Of a stretch of DNA of 64,000 nt, positions 24,919 through 32,927 are shown piece by piece. Each line of letters opens with the position of its first letter. Within the stretch, counting starts at the first letter, position 1. The notes beneath the pieces are model-generated. The model ran no database searches, was not told the DNA's origin, and saw only the letters and a program-made list of their open reading frames with translations. Position numbers and translations under genes: made by a program. Origin of the DNA: Patulibacter sp. SYSU D01012 (GTDB taxonomy: Bacteria > Actinomycetota > Thermoleophilia > Solirubrobacterales > Solirubrobacteraceae); contig NZ_JAFMTB010000001.1 of NCBI RefSeq assembly GCF_017916475.1, forward strand, positions 868,001 to 932,000, written 5' to 3'.

Positions 24919-26209
24919 TTGCGTTCACGGCTGACGAGTATAGCCTGTCCGCTTCGTCGAACGCGGCCTCTGCAACGTCGGAGAATTGTTCGATGTCGAA
25001 CCCGACCGAAGGGTCGACAGTTATCTCGCGGCCGTCGTATCCGCTTGTTCTCGTGGCGGGTCGCAGTTCGTACACGCGGAGTGGCACCTGGTTTGGGCGC
25101 CGCGCGGTCGCCGTGGATTGCAGCAGCGCGTTGCTGATTCCGGTGACAAAGAAGTCAGAGTGTGTGCCAATGACAAGACCGTTGATGTGGCCGCTCAGTT
25201 GGAACAGGACCGACGCTAGCTTGAGCTGATTCGCTGGATGTAGATGGGCCTCCGGCTCATCGATGAAGAGAAAATCGCGGGCCGTTAGACCGTGCTTGAT
25301 GTAGAGAATCAGCGGCGCGAGTTCGGCAATCGAGGTGGCTGCTGTGTCGATTGGCCAGTGCTCGTTAACGCCCGCAGGAGAAAACTCAATCTGGCGGGCG
25401 TTTTGTTGCTCCACCATTCTGACGGACGCGTTAAGGAGCTCGCTTTCGAGCCTCGCGGCCGTATCGGGGGAGATGGCTGACGACTCCTTGGCGTCCAGAT
25501 TTGCGAAGAACTGCAGGAAGTCGGCAGCTGTTCCCGGAATCTTGCCGACCGACGCGTGCTCGAAGTAACCCTTACCGAGCGCATGGATCAGGAGCGCGGA
25601 GAGAAGGCTCTGCATCTGGACGTAGCCCGAACGGCCCGCAGGCATGTAGACGCCTCGAGTTGCACTCTCACTGTTCAGCAAACGCAGAATGTGCGTCCGA
25701 GGGGGGTCGGCTTTGGCGATGTCCTCGGCCAGGGTGGTGAACGAGGGGAGCTTGTACTCTTCATTTCGGGTGTCTAGCTGGAGGCGCCCATTCCGCAGCC
25801 AGAAAACAAGGGTCCAGCTATCTCCGAAAGTTTCGCCAGATACGAGTATGCGCGGTGCCGCTCCATTGCCCGTTCTCCCTCTGCGAGGGAGCATGGTCAA
25901 GTCAGGGGTCCAGCACCGCTTGAGTTCGTCCGACAACGTGTCGCGGAAGAACTCGGCGAAGCGTGCAGCCAGTCTCGACGCATCGATAGCCTGCCCGTCG
26001 GCGTCGCGCGGCAGCCTGCCCCCGGTGGGATGGATCTGGTCCCACGCATCTATCAGTACGCGTCGCGCCGCGTCATCCTGGCTGCGAAGCGCCGCATAAC
26101 TGGCGACTGACAAGGTCGTCTTCCCCGATGCATTGGGGCCGACGAGCACCGTGACTCCGGACAAGTCGATGTGGGCGCGCCGAATCGGCCCAATGTTGCG
26201 CAGCTCCAC
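24911..26209 (-). CDS. AAA-family (SMC/OLD-like) ATPase
   Basis: A 432-residue ATPase of the AAA_15/AAA_21 type. Walker A GPNASGKTT is at about residues 24-32 right after LRNIGPIRRAHIDLSG. The centre is a long helical insert with no zinc hook or TOPRIM domain. Walker B is FLFIDEPEAHLHP near residue 310, and the switch histidine lies in IGTHSDFFV. The start is set at GTG 26209, seven bases after GGAGG; the ATG at 26215 is only one base from that site. ATPases of this kind, paired with a nuclease, are typical of phage-defence operons such as Septu, Gabija or PARIS, but this pair matches none exactly. Confidence 0.88.
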   Translation of the reverse strand: MELRNIGPIRRAHIDLSGVTVLVGPNASGKTTLSVASYAALRSQDDAARRVLIDAWDQIHPTGGRLPRDADGQAIDASRLAARFAEFFRDTLSDELKRCWTPDLTMLPRRGRTGNGAAPRILVSGETFGDSWTLVFWLRNGRLQLDTRNEEYKLPSFTTLAEDIAKADPPRTHILRLLNSESATRGVYMPAGRSGYVQMQSLLSALLIHALGKGYFEHASVGKIPGTAADFLQFFANLDAKESSAISPDTAARLESELLNASVRMVEQQNARQIEFSPAGVNEHWPIDTAATSIAELAPLILYIKHGLTARDFLFIDEPEAHLHPANQLKLASVLFQLSGHINGLVIGTHSDFFVTGISNALLQSTATARRPNQVPLRVYELRPATRTSGYDGREITVDPSVGFDIEQFSDVAEAAFDEADRLYSSAVNASD

Positions 26210-26287
26210 TCGCATACCTCCAGACTACATTCCGACCGAGTCCGAGTCGCGAAACAGCCAGTCGGGCTTCCGCTGCCCCGGACGACC

Positions 26288-26311
26288 GAGGGGCCGCTCG
26301 CGCGGCCCCTC
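26288..26311. terminator. Perfect 10-bp hairpin downstream of nrdJ
   Basis: GAGGGGCCGC and GCGGCCCCTC pair around the loop TCGC, 30 bases after the nrdJ stop on the minus strand and about 75 bases before the ATPase start. It has no T tract. Confidence 0.65.
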
Positions 26312-26340
26312 AGGGACATCCGGTCGATGTCAGGTGCGGA

Positions 26341-29235
26341 TCAACCGCAGCCGGTGTTGTTGCCGCAGCTCGAGCACGTGTAGCACGCGCCGGTGCGCTG
26401 CATCATGCCGCCGCACTCGCCGCAGACCGGGCCGAGCTCGATGTCGGCGCCGTGGGCCTGGACGCGCGCCGGGACGACCGGGGGCGTGTCCGTGGCCGCG
26501 TTCATCGGCGCCTGCTTGCCGGCCGGGGGCGTGACCGTGCCGGCCGCCGCCGTCGTGGCCGGGCCGATGGCGACCGGACCGGCGGTGTCGCCGTTCGTGC
26601 TCGTGGCGACCTCCGCCTGCTGGCGGTTGCGCACCTGGTCGGTGCGGATGCCGAGCTCCTCCTGGATGTCGGCGTCCAGGAAGCGGCTGGCGAGCCAGCG
26701 CATGAAGTAGTCCGGCATGGACTTCGCGAACGGGATCTCGGGGTTCGAGGTGATCCCCTCCGGCTCGAAGCGCATGTACGCGAACTTGCGCACGAGCGTC
26801 TCGAGCGGCACGCCGTACTGCAGCGCGATCGAGACCGAGGTCGCGAAGGAGTTCATCATGCCGCGGACGGCCGAGCCCTCCTTGCCGATGTCGGTCAGGA
26901 AGATCTCACCGACCGTGCCGTCCTCGTACATGCCGGCGGTGATGTAGCCCTCCTGGCCGCCGATCGAGAACTTGTGCGTGATCGACTGGCGCTCGCGCGG
27001 CATGCGGCGACGCGACGGGCCGAGCTCGGCGCGCAGGCGCGTCTCCGTCTCGGCGACGGCCTTCTGCACCGCCTCCTCGACGATCTGGTCCAGCTCGGCG
27101 CCGCCGACGACCCCGTCGGCGTCCTGCGCGTCCGTGCGCAGGGCCTGCGCCGTCTTCGAGCCGTCGCGGTAGATCGCGAGGGCCTTGACGCCCAGGCGCC
27201 AGGCCTCGGTGTACGCCTCGGCGATGTCCTCGACGGTCGCCGTCTTGGGCATGTTGACCGTCTTCGAGATCGCGCCCGAGAGGAACGGCTGCGTGGCGCC
27301 CATCATCTTGATGTGGCCCATGTGCGAGATCGCGCGCTCGCCGACCGCCACGTCGAACACCGACAGGTGCTCGTCCTTCAGGCCGGGGGCGCCGACGATC
27401 GAGCCGTGCTCGTTCGTGAAGGCGATGATCTGGTCGACCTGCTCGGGCGTGTAGCCGAGCTCCTTCAGCGCCAGCGGCACCGTCCGGTTGACGATCACCA
27501 TGTTGCCGCCGCCGACGAGCTCCTTGTACTTGACGAGCGAGAAGTCCGGCTCGATGCCGGTCGTGTCGCAGTCCATGAGGAAGGAGATCGTGCCGGTCGG
27601 CGCCAGGACGGTCGCCTGGGCGTTGCGGTAGCCGTGCTCCTCGCCGAGCTCGACGGCCTCGTCCCAGACGCGCTGGGCGGCCGCGAGCAGCTGCGGGTCG
27701 TCGAACTGCGGGTCGTCGATCTCGTACGCGGCGTCGCGGTGCATCCGCATGACCGCGTTGTGCGGCTCGCGGTTCTCCTCGTACGCCTCGAACGGGCCCA
27801 TCGCGCCGGCGATCTCGGCCGAGCGGCGGTACGCGCGGCCGGTCATCAGCGCGGTGATCGCGGCGGCGGTGGCGCGGCCGTGGTCGGAGTCGTACGGCAT
27901 GCCCTTCGACATGAGCAGCGCGCCGAGGTTGGCGTAGCCCAGGCCGAGCTGGCGGAAGCGGCGGGCGTTCTTGCCGATCTCCTCCGTCGGGTAGCTCGAC
28001 GGCCCGACGATGATCTCCTGCGCCAGGAGCATCACGTCGACGACGTGCTCGAACGTGTCGACGTCGAACGTGCCGTCGGCGCGGCGGAACTTCATGAGGT
28101 TCAGCGACGCGAGGTTGCACGCGGAGTCGTCGACGTGCATGTACTCCGAGCACGGGTTCGACGCGTTGATGCGGCCGCTGTTCGGCGACGTGTGCCAGCG
28201 GTTGATCGTCGTGTCGTACTGGATGCCCGGGTCGGCGCAGCGCCAGGCGGCCTTCGCGATCTCGTTCATGAGCTCGCGGGCGTCGTACTTCGGCGTGGCG
28301 ACCTCGCCGGCCTCGGTGTTGCGCGGCGTCGTCTGCCACTCGCGGCCCTCGACGACGGCCTCCATGAACTCGTCGGTCACGCGGACCGAGTTGTTCGCGT
28401 TCTGGTACTGGATCGAGGTGAAGCCGTCACCGTCGATCGACATGTCGAACCCGGCCTTGGCCAGGGCCTCGGCCTTGTCCTCCTCCTTGGCCTTGCACTG
28501 GATGAACTCCAGGATGTCCGGGTGGTCGACGTCGAGGACGACCATCTTCGCGGCGCGGCGGGTCTTGCCGCCGGACTTGATCGTGCCGGCCCAGGAGTCG
28601 GCGCCGCGCATGAAGGAGACGGGGCCCGAGGCCGTGCCGCCCTTGGACAGCGGCTCCATCGAGCCGCGGATGTTCGACAGGTTGATGCCGGACCCGGAGC
28701 CCCCGCGGAAGATGCGGCCCTCCTTCGTGTTCCACTCGAGGATCGAGTCCATCGAGTCGTCCACGGAGAGGATGAAGCAGGCCGAGCACTGCGGGGAGTC
28801 CTCGAAGCCGACGTTGAACCAGACGGGCGAGTTGAACGCCGCGATCTGGTTGAGCAGGATGTACGTCAGCTCGGCCTCGAACGTGTCGCCGTCCTCGGGG
28901 GTGGCGAAGTAGGAGAGGGAGCGGCCCCAGTCGGCGATCGTGCCGGCGACGCGGCCGACCATCTGCCGCACGGAGGACTCACGCGCGGGCGTGTCGATCT
29001 GGCCGCGGAAGTACTTCTGCGAGACGATGTTCGTGGCGTTCTGCGACCACGACTTCGGGAACTCGACGCCGTTCTGGCGGAAGGCGGGCTTCTCGGGGTT
29101 GCCGATGACGGCGTCGCGGATCTCCCACTCGATCTGGTCGAACGGGTGGACCCCCGGGGTCGTGAAGCGGCGACTGACGCGCAGCGCCTGCTCCGCGCCG
29201 GTGTCGCTGATGATGGGCGAGTTCGCCGAATCCAT
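26341..29235 (-). CDS. nrdJ: Vitamin B12-dependent ribonucleotide reductase (class II)
   Basis: A 964-residue adenosylcobalamin-dependent reductase that makes deoxyribonucleotides without oxygen dependence. The N-terminal segment GVHPFDQIEWEIRDAV and YFRGQ are typical of NrdJ. The catalytic region includes QCSACFILSVDDSMDSI, the active-site loop NASNPCSEYMHVDDSACNL, and the P-loop-like TGTISFLMDCDTTGIEPDFS. A variable Ala/Thr-rich linker (about residues 880-930) leads to a C-terminal zinc ribbon CGECGGMMQRTGACYTCSSCG, characteristic of the long NrdJ form. It depends on the cobalamin made by the cob genes in this window. The upstream leader is long (see 29236). Confidence 0.97.
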   Translation of the reverse strand: MDSANSPIISDTGAEQALRVSRRFTTPGVHPFDQIEWEIRDAVIGNPEKPAFRQNGVEFPKSWSQNATNIVSQKYFRGQIDTPARESSVRQMVGRVAGTIADWGRSLSYFATPEDGDTFEAELTYILLNQIAAFNSPVWFNVGFEDSPQCSACFILSVDDSMDSILEWNTKEGRIFRGGSGSGINLSNIRGSMEPLSKGGTASGPVSFMRGADSWAGTIKSGGKTRRAAKMVVLDVDHPDILEFIQCKAKEEDKAEALAKAGFDMSIDGDGFTSIQYQNANNSVRVTDEFMEAVVEGREWQTTPRNTEAGEVATPKYDARELMNEIAKAAWRCADPGIQYDTTINRWHTSPNSGRINASNPCSEYMHVDDSACNLASLNLMKFRRADGTFDVDTFEHVVDVMLLAQEIIVGPSSYPTEEIGKNARRFRQLGLGYANLGALLMSKGMPYDSDHGRATAAAITALMTGRAYRRSAEIAGAMGPFEAYEENREPHNAVMRMHRDAAYEIDDPQFDDPQLLAAAQRVWDEAVELGEEHGYRNAQATVLAPTGTISFLMDCDTTGIEPDFSLVKYKELVGGGNMVIVNRTVPLALKELGYTPEQVDQIIAFTNEHGSIVGAPGLKDEHLSVFDVAVGERAISHMGHIKMMGATQPFLSGAISKTVNMPKTATVEDIAEAYTEAWRLGVKALAIYRDGSKTAQALRTDAQDADGVVGGAELDQIVEEAVQKAVAETETRLRAELGPSRRRMPRERQSITHKFSIGGQEGYITAGMYEDGTVGEIFLTDIGKEGSAVRGMMNSFATSVSIALQYGVPLETLVRKFAYMRFEPEGITSNPEIPFAKSMPDYFMRWLASRFLDADIQEELGIRTDQVRNRQQAEVATSTNGDTAGPVAIGPATTAAAGTVTPPAGKQAPMNAATDTPPVVPARVQAHGADIELGPVCGECGGMMQRTGACYTCSSCGNNTGCG

Positions 29236-29519
29236 TGCCTGCCTGCAGTTCCTCTGGGATTGCCGTGCTGGGTAGCGGTCCCGGATGTCGGTCGGCGTCC
29301 GTTCTCACGGAGGCAGGCCGCCCGGGCGAAGGTCGTTTCCCCCGGCTCCGCGCGGCTGGCGCGGAGGCGACGGAGGAACACCTTGACGCACCCGGATGAC
29401 GGAACGAGGCCGATCCGGAGCGATTCCGACCCCTGCGGGTGGAGACCGCCTGCAAATGGCCGCAGAAAAAATCTTCGGCCCGCCGTTCGTCCATCGAGGG
29501 CGGTGTGGACGGTATGCAC
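29236..29519 (-). promoter_or_regulatory. Long leader region of nrdJ
   Basis: If transcription starts just after the TAGAAT at 29520-29525, the nrdJ leader is about 280 nt. It contains GGCCGAAG and CTGCGGCC arms (29458-29480, one mismatch) around a run of six Ts on the transcript strand, a rare AT-rich feature here. I looked for a cobalamin riboswitch (B12 box) and for NrdR boxes and did not find convincing matches. The ribosome-binding site near the ATG is weak (GAGG/CAGGCAGGC). Confidence 0.45.
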
Positions 29520-29525
29520 ATTCTA
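29520..29525 (-). promoter_or_regulatory. Possible -10 element TAGAAT for nrdJ
   Basis: TAGAAT on the minus strand is the best -10 match in the region upstream of nrdJ, but no matching -35 was seen at 16-18 bases. Confidence 0.35.
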
Positions 29526-29749
29526 CGCCACGGAGGTGCTCCCCGGCGGTGGTATGAGGCCCCGCGCGGGCGCCCGATCCGGGCCCCGTGGGCGGGCCCG
29601 GGAACGGCGTTCCGCGTCGGATGCGCGTCCAGCGGCGACCTGCGGCACGGTGCGCCAGGCGAGGGATCGGGTGCCCGAGCCGCGCGCGGGGGAGGACGAG
29701 GCGGGGCGGCGGCCGCAGGTGGCGGGCCCCCGCGCTCGGCGGGGCGGAT

Positions 29750-29880
29750 TCGCGCCCGGCGGGGCGAGCGGGGCGAGGCGAGGCGCGGCGCGGCGAGGCG
29801 AGGCGCGGCGGGGCGAGGCGCGGCGCGGGGGCGCGGGGGCGCGGGGGCGCGGCGCGGGGCGCGGGGGCGGGCCGGCCGTG
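29750..29880. repeat. G-rich simple repeats, possible G-quadruplex
   Basis: A G-rich plus strand with degenerate GGCGAGGCGCGGC units, then repeated GCGGGGGC units at about 29825-29872. The clustered G runs could form a quadruplex on the plus strand; the nrdJ promoter side lies about 230 bases away. Confidence 0.7.
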
Positions 29881-30179
29881 GGGCGGGGCAACGACCGCGG
29901 TGAGGCACGTTGCGGTCATGGCGGGGCGGAACGCGCGGGTGAGGCGGATCGATGCTGGCCCTCAGCCCCGACCCGCCTCGCCAGCGGAAGCCGCCTCGCC
30001 GGGTGCGGCCTGCCGCCTCGCCATCCGGCAGAGCCGCCTCGCCAACCGGCGGAAGCCGCATCGGCGGCGGACCCTCTCGACGGCAGCGCCGTGCCGCCGC
30101 GACGGCGCCATGGGTCGCGGCCCGCCGGCCCGGGCCCCCGTCGACCGCCTTCGCCCGCCGCTGCCGGCCCTTCGCTTGG

Positions 30180-30360
30180 GCCGGCGCCCGCTTGGGCCGG
30201 CGCCCGCCTGAGCCGGCCCCCGCCTGAGCCGGCCCCCGCCTGAGCCGGCCCCCGCCTGGGATGCCGCCCGCCTGAGCCGGCCCCCGCCTGGGATGCCGCC
30301 CGCCCGAGTCGGCCCCCGCCTGGGTGCCGCCCGCTTGGGCGGCGCCCGCCTGGGCCGGCG
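30180..30360. repeat. Tandem minisatellite, about 18-bp unit
   Basis: About ten degenerate copies of TGAGCCGGCCCCCGCC, some changed to TGGGATGCCGCCCGCC. It lies downstream of the gene ending at 30443. Confidence 0.75.
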
Positions 30361-30442
30361 CGACCCGCCGCCGTCGGCCGCGAGGGGGGCGGGCCGGGGA
30401 GCGCGCCGCCGGCGGTCGAGTGATCCTCGAGAGGGGCGTCCG

Positions 30443-30940
30443 TCAGCGGCCGGAGCCGAAGCGCATCCAGTCGCGGAACTCGGCCCAGCGCAGGCCGATG
30501 CGCCAGCCGGCCTCCGCCATCGCGTGCCCCATCGGACGCATCCAGCGGACGCGGCCCGACGCCACGACCAGGCCCCAGGCGAGCGCGGCGACGAGGAGGA
30601 TCGCGAGCGCCAGGGCGGCCCACTGCCACGGCTCCGTGCCGTCGTCCGCCTGGGTGGCGACGGGCTGGGAGACCACGGTCGCGGGCGTCTGGGCCGGTGG
30701 GGCGGCCGGCGGCGTGCCGGGCGTCGTCGTGACGGTCGGGATGGCCGGGGCCTCGGCGGCGGTCGTCGGCGCCGGCGTCGTGGCGGGGGCCGGGGCGGTC
30801 GTCGCGGGGGCCGGGCCGGTGGTCGTGGCCCCGGGCGTGAGCGTGGTCTTCGACGTCTGCGCGTGCGCGCCGGCGGGCAGGACGAGCAGCCCCGCGACGA
30901 GGGCCGCGAGGGGCGCGGATCGGGTCGGGCGGCGCACCAC
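30443..30940 (-). CDS. Secreted, membrane-anchored Thr/Pro-rich hypothetical protein
   Basis: A 165-residue protein with an N-terminal signal peptide (RSAPLAALVAGLLVLPAGAHAQ), an extracellular linker of about 75 residues made of Thr, Ala and Pro, then one transmembrane helix (about residues 105-128, WAALALAILLVAALAWGLV) and a short basic cytoplasmic tail. This layout fits a single-pass surface or sensor-like protein; function unknown. The start is GTG with TAGCAT 7 nt upstream. It lies just downstream of the tmk/coiled-coil genes on the same strand but has its own promoter-like element. Confidence 0.7.
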   Translation of the reverse strand: MVRRPTRSAPLAALVAGLLVLPAGAHAQTSKTTLTPGATTTGPAPATTAPAPATTPAPTTAAEAPAIPTVTTTPGTPPAAPPAQTPATVVSQPVATQADDGTEPWQWAALALAILLVAALAWGLVVASGRVRWMRPMGHAMAEAGWRIGLRWAEFRDWMRFGSGR

Positions 30941-30947
30941 GCGGGCG

Positions 30948-30953
30948 ATGCTA
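30948..30953 (-). promoter_or_regulatory. -10-like hexamer TAGCAT, leaderless-type
   Basis: TAGCAT on the minus strand lies 7 nt before the GTG at 30940. It overlaps the last codon of the upstream gene, whose stop is at 30951-30953. Confidence 0.45.
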
Positions 30954-31427
30954 CCGGCGCGTCCCGGGCGGGACGCCGCCCGCCGCGGCCATGCGCGCCA
31001 GTCGGGCGTCCTCGGCCGCGGCGCGGTCCGCCAGCTCGCGCGCGTGCACGGCCTCGAGGCGCGCGAGGACGGCGTCCGCCTGCACGTGGGCCTCGGCGAG
31101 CTGCCGGACCAGCGCGTCCCGCTCCGCCACGACGGTCCGCAGGCGCGCCTCCAGGTCGGCGGCGCGGACCTCGGCGGTCTCCGCGCGGGCCTCGGCCGCG
31201 ACGAGCCTCGCCGCGGCCGAGGCCCCGCCGCCGGCCCCGCCGCCGGCCCCGCCGCCGGCCCCGCCGCCGGCCCCGCCGCCGGCCCCGCCGCCGGCGTCGC
31301 CGCCGCCGGGCGTCTCGCCGGCAGCCGCCCCGAAGCCAGCCGTCCCGCTGCCGGCCGTCCCCTCGCCGCCCGGCGCGCCCGTGTGCGCGTCGGCGGCGAT
31401 CGGCGCGCTCCGGTCCGCGCCGTCCAC
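30951..31427 (-). CDS. Coiled-coil protein with Gly-Ala repeats
   Basis: A 158-residue hypothetical protein. Residues about 35-70 are a repeat of GGGA units encoded by a 12-bp tandem repeat at about 31216-31310. Residues about 70-145 are a long Ala/Glu/Arg-rich helix (AAARLVAAEARAETAEVRAA, LEARLRTVVAERDALVRQLA) predicted to be a coiled coil. The GTG start lies two bases after the tmk stop, so the gene is probably in the tmk operon. It may be structural; no known family was recognised. Confidence 0.6.
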   Translation of the reverse strand: MDGADRSAPIAADAHTGAPGGEGTAGSGTAGFGAAAGETPGGGDAGGGAGGGAGGGAGGGAGGGAGGGASAAARLVAAEARAETAEVRAADLEARLRTVVAERDALVRQLAEAHVQADAVLARLEAVHARELADRAAAEDARLARMAAAGGVPPGTRR

Positions 31428-31429
31428 CG

Positions 31430-32074
31430 CTACGCCTCGGCGGCCGCGTCGGGCAGCAGGTCGCCGAGCGCGCCCAGGGCGTCGGCCAGGACGCGGTCCG
31501 GCGGCTGGTGGGCGTCGAGCACGCGGAAGCGCGCCGGCTCGCCGACGGCCAGGGCGTCGTAGGCGGCCTCCACGCGCGCGAAGAAGGCGTCCTGCTCGCG
31601 CTCCATGCGGTCGGCCGCGTCGCCGCGGTCCTCCAGGCGGCGGCGCCCGGTCGCGCGGTCGACGCGCAGGAGCAGCGTGCGGTCGGGCGTGCAGCCGGCG
31701 GTCGCCAGGGCGTTGATGGCGGCGACGGCGTCCAGGCCCAGCTCGCGACCGCCGCCCTGGTAAGCCAGGGACGAGTCGACGTAGCGGTCCAGCAGCACCC
31801 AGCGGCCCGCGGCGAGGGCCGGCTCGAGCACCTCGGCCCGCAGCTGGGCGCGGGCGGCGGCGAAGAGGAGCGCCTCGGCGCGGGGGTCGACGGTCAGCGC
31901 GGGGTCGGCGACGAGCGCGCGGATGCGCTCGCTCAGGGCGACGCCCCCCGGCTCGCGCAGCCGCAGGATCGGCAGCCCGCGCGCGCCCAGCGCGCCCTCG
32001 AGCGCCGCGGCCAGCGTCGTCTTGCCCGAGCCGTCGAGGCCCTCGATGGTGATGAGCCGTCCGGGCCGCTGCAC
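31430..32074 (-). CDS. tmk: Thymidylate kinase
   Basis: A 214-residue dTMP kinase, phosphorylating dTMP to dTDP. The P-loop EGLDGSGKTT is at about residues 11-20, the DR(Y/H) motif in LLDRYVDSSLAYQGGGRELG near residue 95, and the LID region RRRLEDRGDAADRME near residue 145. The start is set at the GTG at 32074 so that the protein begins four residues before RLITIEGLDG, as is usual; a second GTG nine bases upstream is possible. It is near holB, a common neighbour, though on the opposite strand. Confidence 0.93.
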   Translation of the reverse strand: MQRPGRLITIEGLDGSGKTTLAAALEGALGARGLPILRLREPGGVALSERIRALVADPALTVDPRAEALLFAAARAQLRAEVLEPALAAGRWVLLDRYVDSSLAYQGGGRELGLDAVAAINALATAGCTPDRTLLLRVDRATGRRRLEDRGDAADRMEREQDAFFARVEAAYDALAVGEPARFRVLDAHQPPDRVLADALGALGDLLPDAAAEA

Positions 32075-32367
32075 GGCGCCCACGGTACCCGCAGCGCGCG
32101 CGGCGGCGTGCGCCGATACCGCATCGACATGGTGACGACGCCGCGCTGCGACGCGGGGTCGGCAGTCTCCTCGGTGTCGGCGCTGCCGCTTCCGGGACGA
32201 AGCACACGGCCGCCGACGACGATGGCTCGCACCTCTCCCTCTCCGCGGGACGTCGTCGCTGGGGACACGGCAAGCGGCCCCGGGACCCTCGCGGTCCCGG
32301 GGGCCCGCGCCGTCCGCGCGCCGCGCCGCTGGCCGTCCCTCGCCGCCGGCGCCGCGCTCGCCGACCG
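32075..32367. other. Intergenic region between tmk and the Hpt gene
   Basis: About 290 bases without a supported gene. It contains the hairpin at 32278-32302. The sequence 32150-32260 is slightly less GC-rich, and the tmk promoter may lie there, but no clear hexamers were found. Confidence 0.5.
32278..32302. terminator. Perfect 10-bp hairpin after the Hpt gene
   Basis: CCCCGGGACC and GGTCCCGGGG pair around a five-base loop, 66 bases beyond the stop of the Hpt gene on the minus strand. Confidence 0.55.
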
Positions 32368-32709
32368 CTACGTCGTCGGGTCGCCTGGCCCGGCCGCCAC
32401 GATCTCGCGCAGCCGCCGTACGTCCTCCTGCAGCCCGGCGGCATCCGCGCACGCCGGGCGGTCGCGCAGGGCCAGCTCGAGCCGGCGCGCGACCGGCGAG
32501 CCCGCCGTCACGCCCAGCGTGCCGAGCAGACCGGCCAGGCGGTGGGCCTCGACCCGCGCGCGCTCGCGCTGGTCCTCGGGCAACGGCCCGGCCTCGAGCG
32601 CCGAGACGGCCTGCTCGATCTCGGCCACGCGGTCCTGCACCCGCTCTCGCGCGCGCTCCCACATCCCGCGGAGGACGTCCTGGTGCTCGTCGTCCGGGCG
32701 GTCGGCCAC
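32368..32709 (-). CDS. Hpt-domain phosphotransfer protein
   Basis: A 113-residue, all-helical protein. EAHRLAGLLGTLGV near residue 60 matches the HxLxGxxxxLG core of histidine-containing phosphotransfer domains, with His as phosphoacceptor. No other domain is present. It likely shuttles phosphate between a kinase receiver and a response regulator; the OmpR-type regulator at 33872 and the GAF-HisKA protein at 32928 are close candidates. The GTG start has TACGAT 6 nt upstream; the longer frame upstream would include that promoter and reads as low-complexity Arg/Gly. Confidence 0.75.
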   Translation of the reverse strand: MADRPDDEHQDVLRGMWERARERVQDRVAEIEQAVSALEAGPLPEDQRERARVEAHRLAGLLGTLGVTAGSPVARRLELALRDRPACADAAGLQEDVRRLREIVAAGPGDPTT

Positions 32710-32715
32710 GGCGCG

Positions 32716-32721
32716 ATCGTA
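32716..32721 (-). promoter_or_regulatory. -10-like hexamer TACGAT, leaderless-type
   Basis: TACGAT on the minus strand lies 6 nt upstream of the GTG at 32709 of the Hpt gene. Confidence 0.5.
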
Positions 32722-32927
32722 CTCGGCTGGCGTCCTGCCACTCCGGTACGTTCGCTCCGGAAGGCGTCCCCGGCGCCGTCCGTCGATACCGGATCGATAC
32801 CCGCCGGACCAGCCGCTGCCACGGGACGACGGCACGATCCCGACCACGTGATGCGCGCCCCTGCCCCCATCGACCGCCCCGGCGCTCCGAGCCGAGCCGC
32901 CGCGGCGCCCCGCGGGGTGCGGGTCTG

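Larger units (their letters stand above)
24333..26290. other. AT-richer island, probably acquired
   Basis: From about 24330 to 26290 the sequence is clearly less GC-rich than the rest, with many A/T third positions and words such as GATCTGAATGATTCGACGG that are rare elsewhere. It contains the ATPase and nuclease-like genes. No flanking direct repeat, tRNA or integrase was found, so the mode of transfer is not visible. Confidence 0.7.
29526..30442. other. Low-complexity intergenic region without a supported gene
   Basis: About 0.9 kb without a convincing gene. Bases 29750-29880 are G-rich repeats of GGCGAGGCGAGGCGCGGC type followed by (GCGGGGGC)-like units with five runs of four or more Gs. 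Bases 29900-30170 are mixed GC-rich sequence. Bases 30180-30360 are tandem GAGCCGGCCCCCGCCT units. Open frames across it are made of Arg, Ala, Pro and Gly only. Confidence 0.7.

Noticed and set aside
24333-26290. Prophage or integrative element
   Set aside because: No integrase, phage structural gene, tRNA or flanking direct repeats; only the two or three genes are AT-richer.
29236-29525. Cobalamin riboswitch before nrdJ
   Set aside because: No B12-box or the associated stem pattern could be found on the transcript strand.
29750-29880. Replication origin
   Set aside because: No DnaA boxes, no dnaA/dnaN neighbours, and the region is G-rich rather than AT-rich.
29439-29903. Small genes in the low-complexity region after nrdJ
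   Set aside because: Frames on both strands consist of Arg, Gly, Ala and Pro, with no ribosome-binding site or promoter-like hexamer at the right distance.
32105-32367. A plus-strand gene starting MVTTPRCDAG near 32130
   Set aside because: It continues antisense through the Hpt gene, lacks a start signal and has no recognisable domain.
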